Assembly (NCBI GenBank): GCA_000739515.1
Contig: DF820456.1
Location: forward strand, 26,979 to 62,896
Direction: 5' to 3'
From: Candidatus Moduliflexus flocculans
GTDB lineage: Bacteria > Moduliflexota > Moduliflexia > Moduliflexales > Moduliflexaceae
Length of the DNA stretch: 35,918 nt
Position numbers and translations under genes: made by a program. Each line of letters opens with the position of its first letter. Positions within the stretch are counted from its first letter, which is position 1. Below the pieces are notes generated by a model. The model was given only the letters and a program-made list of their open reading frames with translations, was not told where the DNA came from and made no database searches. Of this stretch, positions 15,145 to 24,071 are shown in pieces.

Positions 15145-15585
15145 TTAATACAACTCGCGGCCAGTGGTGCTCATGGTCAGCTTGCCATGTTTCACGCCTT
15201 TCGTGCCGATGAGCCGGTCTGCAAGATTTTTTAATTCTTTACTCGGCCCGCGCATCACCAGCACCTCAAGGCAGTTATGCGCGTCCAAATGCACGTGCAG
15301 CGATGAAATGATCGCGGCATGATGATGATGCTGCAATTTGGTCAACTTCTCGCTCAATTCTTTGGATTCATGATTATAGACCAGCGTCAGCGTGCCGACG
15401 ACTTCTTCTTCGCTCACGCCCCAGGCATATTCAACCAACTGGTCACGAATCAGATCGCGGATCGCTTCGGAGCGGTTGGCATAACATTTTTCCGCGATCA
15501 TGTCGTCGAATTTTTCCAATAATCTGGCGTCGGCAGACACGCCGAACCGAATCAAATTACCTGTTTCTTTTTCGTGTGTTGTCAT
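15145..15585 (-). CDS. nikR: Nickel-responsive regulator NikR
   Basis: The 146-residue protein has the two NikR parts. The ribbon-helix-helix DNA-binding domain spans about 10-52 ([33 protein letters not shown]), and an ACT-like nickel-binding domain follows. The ligands are in place: His86 in an HHHH run, His97, His99 and Cys105, with the same 11/2/6 spacing as His76, His87, His89 and Cys95 of E. coli NikR. NikR represses nickel uptake genes, and in some anaerobes nickel enzyme genes, when nickel is plentiful. No nickel transporter or nickel enzyme is visible in the window and no obvious operator palindrome was seen, so its targets lie elsewhere. Confidence 0.95.
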   Translation of the reverse strand: MTTHEKETGNLIRFGVSADARLLEKFDDMIAEKCYANRSEAIRDLIRDQLVEYAWGVSEEEVVGTLTLVYNHESKELSEKLTKLQHHHHAAIISSLHVHLDAHNCLEVLVMRGPSKELKNLADRLIGTKGVKHGKLTMSTTGRELY

Positions 15586-15604
15586 GGTTCGACTCGTTTT
15601 TTCC

Positions 15605-15654
15605 TCACGCTAAGTCACAAAGTCGCTGCGTTTTTTATCGCGGTCTTTGCGTGA
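15605..15654. repeat. Imperfect palindrome upstream of nikR
   Basis: TCACGC (15605-15610) pairs with GCGTGA (15649-15654), and the inner arms CAAAGTCGCTGCG and CGCGGTCTTTG are partly complementary around a TTTTTTAT loop. It fills most of the gap between the hydrolase gene and nikR. It resembles a dispersed repeat more than an operator. Confidence 0.35.
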
Positions 15655-15692
15655 ACAATTTTTTCAATAAATTTGTGCGGCAAAACCTCGTC

Positions 15693-16784
15693 TTACTCCG
15701 CTAATTTCAAAATATCGTCGCGGAGAAGTTGAATAAAACGTTCCGGCTCTTGATAGCAGGGGTTATGTCCTGATTTCTCAAGCCAATAGAAGCGTTTCAG
15801 CGGCGCGTGAAGTTTGGCATAATAGCGGTACGCAATATCCTGCACACAGGTATAATCGTAACGGCCAGTCACGAAAAACGCCGGGATGTCAAGCTGCGGC
15901 ACATCGCGCTCGAAATCTAAATCAACAAGCTGAGGATACACCATGTTGATGCCATTGATCAGGCCTTTAAGCGTGTGAAGTGAGTCGAGCAGGGTGTATT
16001 CTTTCGGCTTGACCATTTCCCAAAAGCTGTTTTTCGAGCAGATGCCGGGCGGACAGCTTGGCAGATGGCGGAAAAAGTCAATATATGCGCCTTTCTGTGC
16101 TTGCGTATATGGCGGCAGGCCGTTCTTTTCAAGCTTCTTGACGAGCGCGTGATCGCCGCGCTGACGCGCTTGTTTCAGAACCATGTTGTATCCGATCTGA
16201 TCATTTTCAACCGAATTCACCTGCTGTCCGATGCCGATGTAAGCGTAATACAAATCCGGGCGCTGGTGCGCCGCCATCACGCCGATAATGCTCCCCCAGG
16301 AATGCCCGGCCAAAAAAATCTTCTCCTTCTTGAAGCGCATCGCTAAATATTCTGAAAGCGCGATGGTTGCGTCCACATAATTTTGCACGCGAATCTGCTT
16401 AAAATCCGCAGCTTTATAGGATTTTCCCGCTCCGGGTTGATCCCAATTCACAAAAATCACATCATTTTCCAACGGCGCTAAATATTTTCGCGTCCAGCCG
16501 ATTTCAGAGCCGCATGGCCCCCCGGCCAGCCAGAGCAGAATCGGAGCGTCAACATTCACGCCGCGCAGCAGAATCCACTGTTTTTTTCCAAGCAATTCAA
16601 TTTGTTCCAGCGAGGCGATGCTTTGCGGGCGTTTTTTGCCATTTTCATCTTTAATTAGAGGCGTTCCCGCGCATGAAGTCAGGAAAATGACCATCCAGGC
16701 CAATACAAGACTTGTTCCCCACTGTCTATCGGAGGAGAGCGAGGAACGGTTTTCAGCGTTTACTTTTATACGGTTCATCTTCAT
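15693..16784 (-). CDS. Alpha/beta-hydrolase lipoprotein (proline iminopeptidase-like, S33 family)
   Basis: The 363-residue protein starts at the ATG at 16784 (a GTG at 16838 and an ATG at 16778 are alternatives; none has a good ribosome site). After a polar stretch it has a hydrophobic segment ending in a lipobox (VIFLTSC-AGT), suggesting a lipid-anchored envelope protein. The catalytic domain is an alpha/beta hydrolase. It has WLAGGPCGSE in the oxyanion region, NWDQPGAGKS, the nucleophile elbow AGHSWGS, an acid residue in FVTGRYDYTC and the final His in KSGHNPCY. This pattern is closest to proline iminopeptidase-like S33 hydrolases. The natural substrate is unknown. Confidence 0.82.
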   Translation of the reverse strand: MKMNRIKVNAENRSSLSSDRQWGTSLVLAWMVIFLTSCAGTPLIKDENGKKRPQSIASLEQIELLGKKQWILLRGVNVDAPILLWLAGGPCGSEIGWTRKYLAPLENDVIFVNWDQPGAGKSYKAADFKQIRVQNYVDATIALSEYLAMRFKKEKIFLAGHSWGSIIGVMAAHQRPDLYYAYIGIGQQVNSVENDQIGYNMVLKQARQRGDHALVKKLEKNGLPPYTQAQKGAYIDFFRHLPSCPPGICSKNSFWEMVKPKEYTLLDSLHTLKGLINGINMVYPQLVDLDFERDVPQLDIPAFFVTGRYDYTCVQDIAYRYYAKLHAPLKRFYWLEKSGHNPCYQEPERFIQLLRDDILKLAE

Positions 16785-16871
16785 TCTGATAAAAGGAGCG
16801 TCAAAGCTTGCTTTGGCCGTCAAAACAAGCGTTGGCACTTCTGATTTTTAAAACGGTTTCTAAGAGAAATT

Positions 16872-16932
16872 TGTACCGCCGACGTCCTCATCGGCGCTTC
16901 AAAGGAATGCCGACGAGGACGTCGGCGGTACA
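16872..16932. repeat. 24-bp-stem hairpin between the hydrolase and WD40 genes
   Basis: TGTACCGCCGACGTCCTCAT (start of the left arm, 16872-16895) is complementary to 16909-16932 with a single G-T type mismatch, around a 13-base loop. It lies 20 bases after the STAND-WD40 stop and could end that transcript, but has no T-run. The GC-rich, nearly perfect arms suggest a dispersed palindromic repeat. Confidence 0.65.
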
Positions 16933-16952
16933 TCGCGCTTCTGGCCAATCCA

Positions 16953-19900
16953 TTACTGACTCAACGCTTCGCGGATGGAGTCGCATAGGCGACGGTCTTC
17001 TTTGCTGACGGTCGGGTTATGCGCAAGGTAGCGCCGAATCCAACTGCATCCCTTGGCGAGCAAGCCGTCAAGATCGAAATCGCATTGCTCGCGCAGATGC
17101 CAGAGTTTGATGGCGTCGTCTAAACTGCCAGATGCGAGCCATTCGCCGTCGGGGCTGAACGCCACGCTGCGGACATCGTGAGAATGTTCTTTTAACGTGG
17201 CGATTTTTTGCCCATTAGCGACATCCCAGAGGCGCGCGGTGTTATCTTCGCTTCCTGATGCCAATATTTTGCCGTCCGGGCTGAACGCCAGCGTCAAGAT
17301 CGTTTGAGAATGCCCTTGCAGCGTTCGGACTTCCTGCCCGGTGCGCATGTTCCAGAGCATAATTGCGCCGTTGCCGTTTGTGCCGGATGCCAGCAGCATT
17401 CCATCGGGATGGATGGCCATGCAGATGCCGCTTTTGGCGGGTGGCCAGTTCGGAATGAGAATCGTGTGCATGACGCGGCGCTGCGCGATGTCCCAGATGG
17501 CAATCGTATGATCGCCGCGCCAGCTTGCCGTCGCAAGCTGCTTCCCGTCCGGGCTGAAGCAGACGCTCCAAATCGCGTCGGCCTGCGCCGCGAGCGTAAA
17601 CAGTTCTTTTCCTGCGTTAATATCCCAGAGAATGACAGCATGATCGCTGCTGCCTGAAGCAAGCAGGCGGCTGTCCGGGCTGAACGCCACGCTGTTGACC
17701 GAATCAGCATGGCCTGCCAATTCGGCAATCTGCGCGTTGGTCGCCGCGTCCCAGAGGATGATTGCGGCATCGTCGCCGCCAGAGGCGAAAAGGCGGCCAT
17801 CGGGGCTGAAAGCGACGCAGCGGACGGCGTCGGTATGGCCGCGCAGCCGCAGCATTTCATGAAGCGACGCCGCATCGCGAATAGCGAGCGAACCATCATC
17901 ATGGCCAGACACTAACAGCGGGCGCGTCGGATGAAAACAGACAGCGTGAACGCCATGTCCATAAGCTTTGGCGCGATGCGGCAGCAGGCGGGCAGCGTCC
18001 CAGATTTTGACCGTTTTATCCCAGCCGCCGGAGGCCATGCGCGAGCCGTCAGCGCTGAATCCGACCGTTAGAATTTCGTCGTCATGCCCATGCAGCGTCA
18101 GCAATTCGCGCTGTTCATCCACATCCCACAGCTTGACGGTTTTGTCGCCGCTGGCAGACGCCAAGATCGCGCCGTTCGGATGAAAACTCAGGCTGTTCAC
18201 CGCCTCAAGATGACCGCGTAAGACCTGCGGCGGTCGTTCCTGTTCGACATGCCAGAGGTTGATGCTCGCATCGCTGCCGCCAGAGGCCAACAGATGGCCT
18301 TGCGGATGGAATGCCAGATCAAAAATGCGTTGCTGCTGATCGCTGAATATCCGTTCTGTTTTACACGCATCAAGATTCCAAAGCCGAATGACGCCGTCAT
18401 CGCCGCCTGAAGCAAGCAAATTCGGCATGAGCGGATGAAACGCGAGCGCAAAAACCGGGGCGCTGTGTCCGTGCAATCGCGCAACTTCGCTGAATTCCGA
18501 AACCTCCCAGAGATTGATGGCTCCATTCGCGCCGCCTGCGGCGAATATCAAGCCATTCGGGCTGAACGCCAGCGCATAAATGCCTTGCAGACGCCCTGTG
18601 ATCGCCATGATTTCCTGACCGGTCGCCGCGTTCCAGATTTTGATCGTCGCGTCATCGCCTGCCGTTGCCGCCAATTTCCCATCAGGACTGAAGCAGATAG
18701 CGCGGACAATGTCGGCGTGGCCGTGCATCGAGGCGCGTTCGTAGCCGCCCAGCGCATCCCAGATTTTGATGACGCCGCCATAACTTCCTGAAACGAGCCA
18801 TGTGCCATCAGGGTTGAAACTCAGGCAGCGCACCGGGGCGCGATGCCCTTGCAGGCGCAGCGTTTCGCGGATGCCATAGACGATTTCGCGTAGCGTGCCG
18901 GCAACGGCGCGGCGCATTTCCGGCGGCGCGTCAATCTGGCGGACAAGCAAGCCGGCTTTCATCGCGGCCAGCAGCGCCGGCAGTTCATCATGCGCGGCGA
19001 ACAGGGCGCGGCTGGTGAGATGATACGCTTCCAACGTGCTTTGTTGGGTTTTCTCATACAGCGCTTTCCAGCGAGCGTTTTCTTGCGCGAAATATTGCTG
19101 ACTGCGGGCGATATACGCGCATTCCGAAGCGGTCAATTCATCGTTGCGCTTATTCAGCCATTCTTCGGCTTCAGACAGCAAGCGCCCATGTAGCAACGCG
19201 CCATCATCATTTTGCGTCGTTTCCCACTGTTGGAGCGAGATTTTTAAGCGCTCGCGCCAGGCGTGAAATTCCCGATCCGCTTCCAGCCATTTCCGCAAGC
19301 GCCGCCACCGGGAAATCAGGGTTTCATGCGTGATTTCGACCGTCGCGTCGCCATCCGCGTCCACTGCCAGCGTCAGCAGACGGGCATACGGTTCGGAAAA
19401 TGCGCGAAAAATTGTCTGAACGCTGCTCGGCGTCTGCCGATAGGCCGCGATGTCGTCGAGCGCAATCCGCTTGCGGTTGTACAGTCCATCTTTTGCAGGG
19501 CAAACAAGGTTCAGAAAAATGGCGCGAGCTAAACGCTTTTCGTCGGCGGATAATTTTTCATAAATATGTTCGGCACGGTCTGCCAGCGCCCCGCCAACGC
19601 CGCCGACTCGTTCTAACACCGCTTCAGGCTCGTACCCGCGCAGCATCCCTTCCCAAAGCAGGCTTAATGTAAATTCGAGCAACGGCAGCGCCCCCATATT
19701 GCCATCCGTTTCGGAAATCAGGCGTTCGACGAATTCTGGCGCAAAGCGGTAGCCCGCGAGTTTCGCGGGCTGCTCAATGGCGTCGCGCAGGTTCGTCCGT
19801 GTCATGACCGGCACAAGCACGTTGCGACTGACAATCGCGTTATTGAAGGCGGGAAGGGTCTGCGTTTGTTCTAAAAAGTCGCTGCGCAACGTGAGAATCG

Positions 19901-21080
19901 CGGCAATGACCGGAGAAGCGGCGGCGACGGCATGGAGGAGATTTTGCAGAAACGCTGTTCGCTCGCTCTCGTCATTGCAGAGCGAATAGATTTCCTCGCT
20001 TTGATCCACGACAAGAATCACCGCTTGTTCCAGCAGTTCAGGCGATTGGCGGACGAGTTCGGCCAAGCCGTCCCATTCCCCTCGCGCATTTGGCTGTTTC
20101 AACCGCGTTTCACAGCGATGAATCGCCTCCGGGGCATATCCTTCCGGCGTAATTACGCGGACAATGGCGCTTGCCAGGCTGAGCAGCGGATGCGCTCCGC
20201 AAGTGAAGACCGCGACGCGCGGCGTTTTTTTATCTGGCAGCGGATGCCGTTTAAGGCGAGGAATCAGTCCTGCGCGAACGACCGACGACTTGCCGGAACC
20301 GGACGGGCCAATCACCGTCAGCATCCGCGATACGCCCTGGGAATCGGGATGTTCATAGCCGCGCAGAAATTTTTGATACAGCGTCTCAATCACCTTCTCG
20401 CGCCCAAAAAAGCGGTTAGCGTCATCTTCGTCAAACACCGTTAAACCATTGTATGGATTCGGGCCGGGAACGAACAAGACATGAATCAGCGCGGCCAATT
20501 CGTGCGGCAGCACGGTCAACAACATCTTGCCCGCGTAATTTTCGGGAAATGGGATTTGCTCGAATTCGTCAAGCGAAATCACAGGAAGATGGGCGCTTTT
20601 GCAGGCAGCGAGATGATTCGGGCGCAGGTTGGCGGCGGGCGCAATCAGGAGCGTATCAGGGTTCGTGTCGTCGAGAAACGCGGCGAGTTTCAGCGAAAAT
20701 TCGGCGTCATGTCCGACTTCCTGCAACACAGGCTGTTGATCCGGCGTGATGGCGATTTTGCCGGTGCACCAGATGTCATGCGGCCAGGCGTGGCGCAAGC
20801 GGCGGGCGCAATGTAGATTGGCGAGGAGATAGGCGAGATGCATGGATTCGCCGACATATTTTTTGTCGCAGCGGTCTTTTTTTTCGTGCAGGCGATTGGA
20901 AAACGAGGCGGCCTCATGCGCTAAGAGCGCGACCGCCCGGTCAACTGTGGCCTGATTGATGATGATGGAGGTTAATGGCGCATCTTCGTTTTCGGGAAGC
21001 TCGGCGGCGGCAAGATACCGCCCGCAGCCGATGAAATCGGCATTCAACACTTCGACATTCGGGAACGCGAAGCGCGTCAT
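16953..21080 (-). CDS. STAND NTPase with N-terminal Lon-like domain and 14 WD40 repeats
   Basis: The 1375-residue protein begins with about 200 residues resembling a Lon S16 peptidase fold (GESMHLAYLLA at 78-88, WCTGKIAI at 104-111, VGHDAEFSLKLAAF). The motif YNGLTVFDEDDANRFFGRE (210-228) then leads into a STAND NTPase with Walker A GPSGSGKSS (258-266) and a Walker B-like VILVVDQSEE. A helical winged-helix-like region follows (ITHETLISRWRRLRKWLE). From about residue 750 there are 14 WD40 units with GH...D...W spacing, enough for two seven-bladed propellers, then a short helical tail. The proposed Lon catalytic lysine position is Ser, so peptidase activity is doubtful. STAND proteins are ligand-triggered switches in signalling and defence. 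Its start overlaps the zf-HC2-type gene by ATGA. Confidence 0.9.
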   Translation of the reverse strand: MTRFAFPNVEVLNADFIGCGRYLAAAELPENEDAPLTSIIINQATVDRAVALLAHEAASFSNRLHEKKDRCDKKYVGESMHLAYLLANLHCARRLRHAWPHDIWCTGKIAITPDQQPVLQEVGHDAEFSLKLAAFLDDTNPDTLLIAPAANLRPNHLAACKSAHLPVISLDEFEQIPFPENYAGKMLLTVLPHELAALIHVLFVPGPNPYNGLTVFDEDDANRFFGREKVIETLYQKFLRGYEHPDSQGVSRMLTVIGPSGSGKSSVVRAGLIPRLKRHPLPDKKTPRVAVFTCGAHPLLSLASAIVRVITPEGYAPEAIHRCETRLKQPNARGEWDGLAELVRQSPELLEQAVILVVDQSEEIYSLCNDESERTAFLQNLLHAVAAASPVIAAILTLRSDFLEQTQTLPAFNNAIVSRNVLVPVMTRTNLRDAIEQPAKLAGYRFAPEFVERLISETDGNMGALPLLEFTLSLLWEGMLRGYEPEAVLERVGGVGGALADRAEHIYEKLSADEKRLARAIFLNLVCPAKDGLYNRKRIALDDIAAYRQTPSSVQTIFRAFSEPYARLLTLAVDADGDATVEITHETLISRWRRLRKWLEADREFHAWRERLKISLQQWETTQNDDGALLHGRLLSEAEEWLNKRNDELTASECAYIARSQQYFAQENARWKALYEKTQQSTLEAYHLTSRALFAAHDELPALLAAMKAGLLVRQIDAPPEMRRAVAGTLREIVYGIRETLRLQGHRAPVRCLSFNPDGTWLVSGSYGGVIKIWDALGGYERASMHGHADIVRAICFSPDGKLAATAGDDATIKIWNAATGQEIMAITGRLQGIYALAFSPNGLIFAAGGANGAINLWEVSEFSEVARLHGHSAPVFALAFHPLMPNLLASGGDDGVIRLWNLDACKTERIFSDQQQRIFDLAFHPQGHLLASGGSDASINLWHVEQERPPQVLRGHLEAVNSLSFHPNGAILASASGDKTVKLWDVDEQRELLTLHGHDDEILTVGFSADGSRMASGGWDKTVKIWDAARLLPHRAKAYGHGVHAVCFHPTRPLLVSGHDDGSLAIRDAASLHEMLRLRGHTDAVRCVAFSPDGRLFASGGDDAAIILWDAATNAQIAELAGHADSVNSVAFSPDSRLLASGSSDHAVILWDINAGKELFTLAAQADAIWSVCFSPDGKQLATASWRGDHTIAIWDIAQRRVMHTILIPNWPPAKSGICMAIHPDGMLLASGTNGNGAIMLWNMRTGQEVRTLQGHSQTILTLAFSPDGKILASGSEDNTARLWDVANGQKIATLKEHSHDVRSVAFSPDGEWLASGSLDDAIKLWHLREQCDFDLDGLLAKGCSWIRRYLAHNPTVSKEDRRLCDSIREALSQ

Positions 21081-21757
21081 GCCTCCTCCATCTCCAGCGC
21101 CAACACTCCAAGACTCCAGGGCTGACTCACCGGGTCGAAGCCCAGCGTGTCGCTGGTGAACGTCTGTTCTCCCTGATGAATCGTCCCGGGACGGATTTCG
21201 TATCGAATTGTTTGCTGTTCCGGCTCAATCAGGCGAATCACAAATTGGCGCTCCGCCGGAATCTCGGCGTTCCAGGAAAGCCAGATAAATGCTGGTTCGT
21301 CGGCGGTTTCACGTCCCCAGGCGCAAGTGATATCGATCTCGCCAATCGGCGTGGAAAAACGATGTTCTTGCGTGACGGCGGAACTTGCGGCGACCAGCGC
21401 TTCGCCCGCGCCGACTGGCTGCCAGTATTCCTCAGCAATAACGGCTTTTAATGGCGTCGCGACACTCGAAATGTTCGCCCAGTCGAACAAACGCTGTTCC
21501 ATCTCGTCTTTGATGTGACGCAGGCGCAATGTAATTTTCGCGCACACCGCGCAGCCCGGCAGATGATTTCTGATGATTCGCGCTTGTTCCGGCGAAAGCT
21601 GCCCCCAGATGTAGGCGTGAAGCCATTCCTGATCAGGATGCAGGCCACGCTCGATGTCCTGCCGCTGCCGATGATATGCGTCTGATTTAGCGATGTTATG
21701 AAGATATTGGCCGAATGCCTGTTCGTGCTGCATATTGGAAACCTTTGATGTTTTCAT
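21077..21757 (-). CDS. zf-HC2-type (anti-sigma-like) zinc-finger protein
   Basis: The 226-residue protein has a zf-HC2-like segment at about 40-80, with HAYIWGQLSPEQARIIRNHL and His65, Cys69 and Cys72 in the HxxxCxxC arrangement of anti-sigma factors. The remaining 130 residues are beta-rich with no membrane helix (ITCAWGRETADEPAFIWLSW, RLIEPEQQTIRYEIRPG), perhaps a ligand-binding or immunoglobulin-like domain. The ribosome site AAAGGAGG before the ATG at 21757 is excellent. It overlaps the STAND-WD40 gene by four bases and follows an HTH/Cys-cluster gene. This order resembles sigma-factor/zf-HC2/effector clusters, so a regulatory or sensing role is inferred. Confidence 0.65.
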   Translation of the reverse strand: MKTSKVSNMQHEQAFGQYLHNIAKSDAYHRQRQDIERGLHPDQEWLHAYIWGQLSPEQARIIRNHLPGCAVCAKITLRLRHIKDEMEQRLFDWANISSVATPLKAVIAEEYWQPVGAGEALVAASSAVTQEHRFSTPIGEIDITCAWGRETADEPAFIWLSWNAEIPAERQFVIRLIEPEQQTIRYEIRPGTIHQGEQTFTSDTLGFDPVSQPWSLGVLALEMEEA

Positions 21758-21831
21758 AATCTCTCACCTCCTTTTGGGGAAAAGGAGAGAGACAACGCCG
21801 TTTTGGCGACATTTTTTATCAGTAAATAATT

Positions 21832-21962
21832 ACCACGAAGCACGCGAAAAAAATAGAACACTGAATACGCCTGATTAAAAACCTTAAAATCAGCGTAAAT
21901 CAGCCCAATCAGCGTCATCAGTGTTCTATTGATTTTTTCGCATCTTTCGCGTGTGTCGTGGT
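21832..21962. repeat. 131-bp inverted-repeat element
   Basis: Outer arms ACCACGAAGCACGCGAAA (21832-21849) and the complement of the right end match closely (ACCACGACACACGCGAAA). Inner arms AATAGAACACTGA and TCAGTGTTCTATT are perfect complements, and a CTGATT/AATCAG pair lies inside. It fills most of the gap between the HTH/Cys-cluster gene and the zf-HC2 gene and ends one base from the former's stop. No ORF. Probably a dispersed palindrome that may also affect read-through into the downstream genes. Confidence 0.7.
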
Positions 21963-21963
21963 G

Positions 21964-22986
21964 TTACGCATTTTTTAAAAGAAACTCGCGCGCGTCGCGA
22001 ATATCGCGGCGCAACGTCCATTCTTTGATGCCGAATTCCTTTGCAATCGCCTGAATCGCGTCATCTTCTTCCAGGTCGTCGTCACACATTTTCATGACTA
22101 TCTGAAAAAATAATTCGTACTGCCGCTCGTACATTTCGCGTCGCTTGCTGCCAGCCGCAGCGGTTTCAATTCGATCTTGCAGCAGCGTTCGGATGTGATT
22201 CAATTCATCTTCCGCAGAGACCTGATCTTCGGCGGAGAGGGTGGTTTGCGCCTGAATCTGGCTGATTTCATGGAGCAGGCGGTTTGGCTGCGGTGATTGA
22301 TGCGCGGCGTTTTCGTCTGTTGCGTCGTCGTTGAGGGAAATAAAATCAACAACAATTTCAGCGCTGTAGTTCTCGCAAAGATCATCGGTCTTGTTCCGCT
22401 TTTCGCGATGAAAATAGCAAAAATACGATTTCCGCGAAAGGTGCTGGCACGTCATGCAATCTATATTTTCCACGACCTCAAGCGTGTCGGGCTTGCGAGC
22501 ATATTCGTCGCAGATGCGCAAACTGGCATGAATTTCGTGGCGATGTTCACAAATGTAATCGGTAGATTTCGAAAGATGTTTGCATGTGCCGCAGTGGCGT
22601 TTATCCGGCAGCATTGGGAGTTGGCGCTTAATTTCGCGATAGACGGTCGTATAGACATACCGATGCCAGACGGGGAGCGAAAAACCTGCGGTCAATTCTT
22701 GATGCTTCAAGCGGTGAACAACGGCCTGAATATCGTAATCAAAGGCATCATCGGGAATCAGATCTGCATACATTTCGTGAATCGTTTTCATGCAGCCCTC
22801 TTCCACGATTTGCAGGACGATGTAGGCGCAGCGGCCATGATCCCAGAAGACCTGAATCTGCTGGCCTTTCAGCAGATCGCATTCCCGCGCAAGGTTCGCA
22901 TAAAACTGGCATTGCACGCCGTGAAAACGCGTTCCTTTGCCTTCGCAAATATTTTCAATCAAGTCAGGAGAAGTCTGTTTTGACAT
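21964..22986 (-). CDS. HTH regulator-like protein with two four-cysteine clusters
   Basis: The ATG at 22986 is used (a TTG nine bases upstream is possible), giving 340 residues. The middle holds two related cysteine modules: Cys132, 135, 146, 159 (CGTCKHLS...ICEH...ICDEYA) and Cys177, 180, 190, 204 (CMTCQHLS...FCYF...LCENY), which would bind zinc or iron-sulphur clusters. The C-terminus (305-335) is a helix-turn-helix resembling sigma region 4 or phage-type HTH (AIQAIAKEFGIKEWTLRRDI). The part from 70 to 125 looks loosely like sigma region 2. It precedes the zf-HC2 and STAND-WD40 genes in the same direction. A sigma-like or redox-responsive transcription factor is a reasonable inference, not an identification. 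Confidence 0.55.
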   Translation of the reverse strand: MSKQTSPDLIENICEGKGTRFHGVQCQFYANLARECDLLKGQQIQVFWDHGRCAYIVLQIVEEGCMKTIHEMYADLIPDDAFDYDIQAVVHRLKHQELTAGFSLPVWHRYVYTTVYREIKRQLPMLPDKRHCGTCKHLSKSTDYICEHRHEIHASLRICDEYARKPDTLEVVENIDCMTCQHLSRKSYFCYFHREKRNKTDDLCENYSAEIVVDFISLNDDATDENAAHQSPQPNRLLHEISQIQAQTTLSAEDQVSAEDELNHIRTLLQDRIETAAAGSKRREMYERQYELFFQIVMKMCDDDLEEDDAIQAIAKEFGIKEWTLRRDIRDAREFLLKNA

Positions 22987-23033
22987 ATCGAACAATCAGA
23001 GAAATATAGCCGCAAATGATGTCCCAAGCCGAT

Positions 23034-24002
23034 TTACAACCGCCGCCCTTTGCCGGAATCGGTGATTTCAGTCAAGGCTTTGGGGGATGGCTGCATAAAG
23101 ACCTGATTCAGCAAATAGTCGTTGTGATATTTAATGGCCCAGACCTGCAAGATTTTCAGCGCCGCGCTAAGCGGAATCCGCTCGTCGCGGTATTCTTCGA
23201 GCGTATCGAGGAAAAATTGCTTTTCGTCTGAAGTCAAGACATTTTTAAAGCCGCCAAACGCATGAAGCAGCACGTTGATTATGGCCTGAAAGCGCGGCGG
23301 TTTCGCGAGCGCAATTTTCAGGTGCGTTTCATAGTTCCGGGCGACCGTCGAAAAATCGCAGTGGTCTTTGTTGGCGAGAATCGCGCCGAGCGTCCGCATT
23401 TGCGCCTGATTATAGCCCATCAGCAGGAGTTTATGCATGGTATGAAACTCGATCAGGTCTTTCATGACGCCGGAGGCTTTCACCTGCCGGAAGCGGGCAA
23501 ATGCGAAGATGCCGGTCAGAAAATGCTCGCGGAGCGTGAAATTGCGGACGCGGCCTTCGTCTTCGAGCGGCAGCCCCTCGAATCGTTTCGCGACTTCGCC
23601 GCCATAAAAGCCCGCGCCGCGCAATGTGCGCGATACATTCTCAAGGCCGGGATAAATTTTCACATCCTGCCAGCCGCACGACGGCGAGCGATTTTTCAGC
23701 AGAAAACCGTCAACTTCCGTGATGCCGCTGAGAAATCCTTCGACGAACGCGACCATCTCCGCCGTGCAATCGCGCCCGGTGACGGGCTGATAGAGATGCG
23801 GCTGACCGTCAATCTCCACGATGCGGATCGGTTTGCGTGGAATCCCCAACCCGATTTCAACTTCCGGGCAGACCGGGCGAAATTCCACATAGGGTTTCAG
23901 GCTGTTGACCACATCGCTTTCGATAGTTTGCCCGTCATAGCGGCAATGATCGAAGCCAAGACATTTGCTGATGTAAATAATCGGTCGCGGAAATTGTTCC
24001 AT
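23034..24002 (-). CDS. DUF523-DUF1722 protein (YbgA-like)
   Basis: The ATG at 24002 gives 322 residues; a TTG 18 bases earlier is possible. The N-terminal DUF523 part has YISKCLGFDHCRYDG, FRPVCPEVEIGLGIPR, and KNRSPSCGWQDVKIY, with conserved cysteines that could bind a metal or cluster. The C-terminal DUF1722 part (about 190-310) contains FRQVKASGVMKDLIEFHTMH, LLMGYNQAQMRTLGAI and NVLLHAFGGFKNVLTSDEKQ, typical of E. coli YbgA-like domains. The fusion is common and has been linked to thiouracil desulfurase-type or repair functions, but the role here is unproven. A hairpin separates it from the ABC-F gene upstream. Confidence 0.88.
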   Translation of the reverse strand: MEQFPRPIIYISKCLGFDHCRYDGQTIESDVVNSLKPYVEFRPVCPEVEIGLGIPRKPIRIVEIDGQPHLYQPVTGRDCTAEMVAFVEGFLSGITEVDGFLLKNRSPSCGWQDVKIYPGLENVSRTLRGAGFYGGEVAKRFEGLPLEDEGRVRNFTLREHFLTGIFAFARFRQVKASGVMKDLIEFHTMHKLLLMGYNQAQMRTLGAILANKDHCDFSTVARNYETHLKIALAKPPRFQAIINVLLHAFGGFKNVLTSDEKQFFLDTLEEYRDERIPLSAALKILQVWAIKYHNDYLLNQVFMQPSPKALTEITDSGKGRRL

Positions 24003-24021
24003 GTTCGATGTACCGGGCAAA

Positions 24022-24054
24022 ACCTGCCAGACACCTGAGAGGTGTCTGGCAGGT
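24022..24054. repeat. Perfect 15-bp stem hairpin between ABC-F and DUF523 genes
   Basis: ACCTGCCAGACACCT (24022-24036) and its exact complement (24040-24054) flank a GAG loop. It lies 17 bases after the ABC-F stop and 20 bases before the DUF523 start. It is strong enough to act as a transcription or mRNA-processing barrier, but no T-run follows. Confidence 0.7.
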
Positions 24055-24071
24055 ATGGGCGGCGCTCACGT

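Noticed and set aside
16953..18860. Regularly spaced similar DNA blocks of about 125 bp, considered as a tandem-repeat or CRISPR-like array
   Set aside because: The period matches the 42-residue WD40 unit of the STAND protein; the similarity is protein-level and the blocks have no identical repeats.
23262..24038. Plus-strand 258-codon ORF opposite the DUF523-DUF1722 gene
   Set aside because: The minus strand encodes a clear two-domain protein here; the plus frame has no motif or ribosome site.
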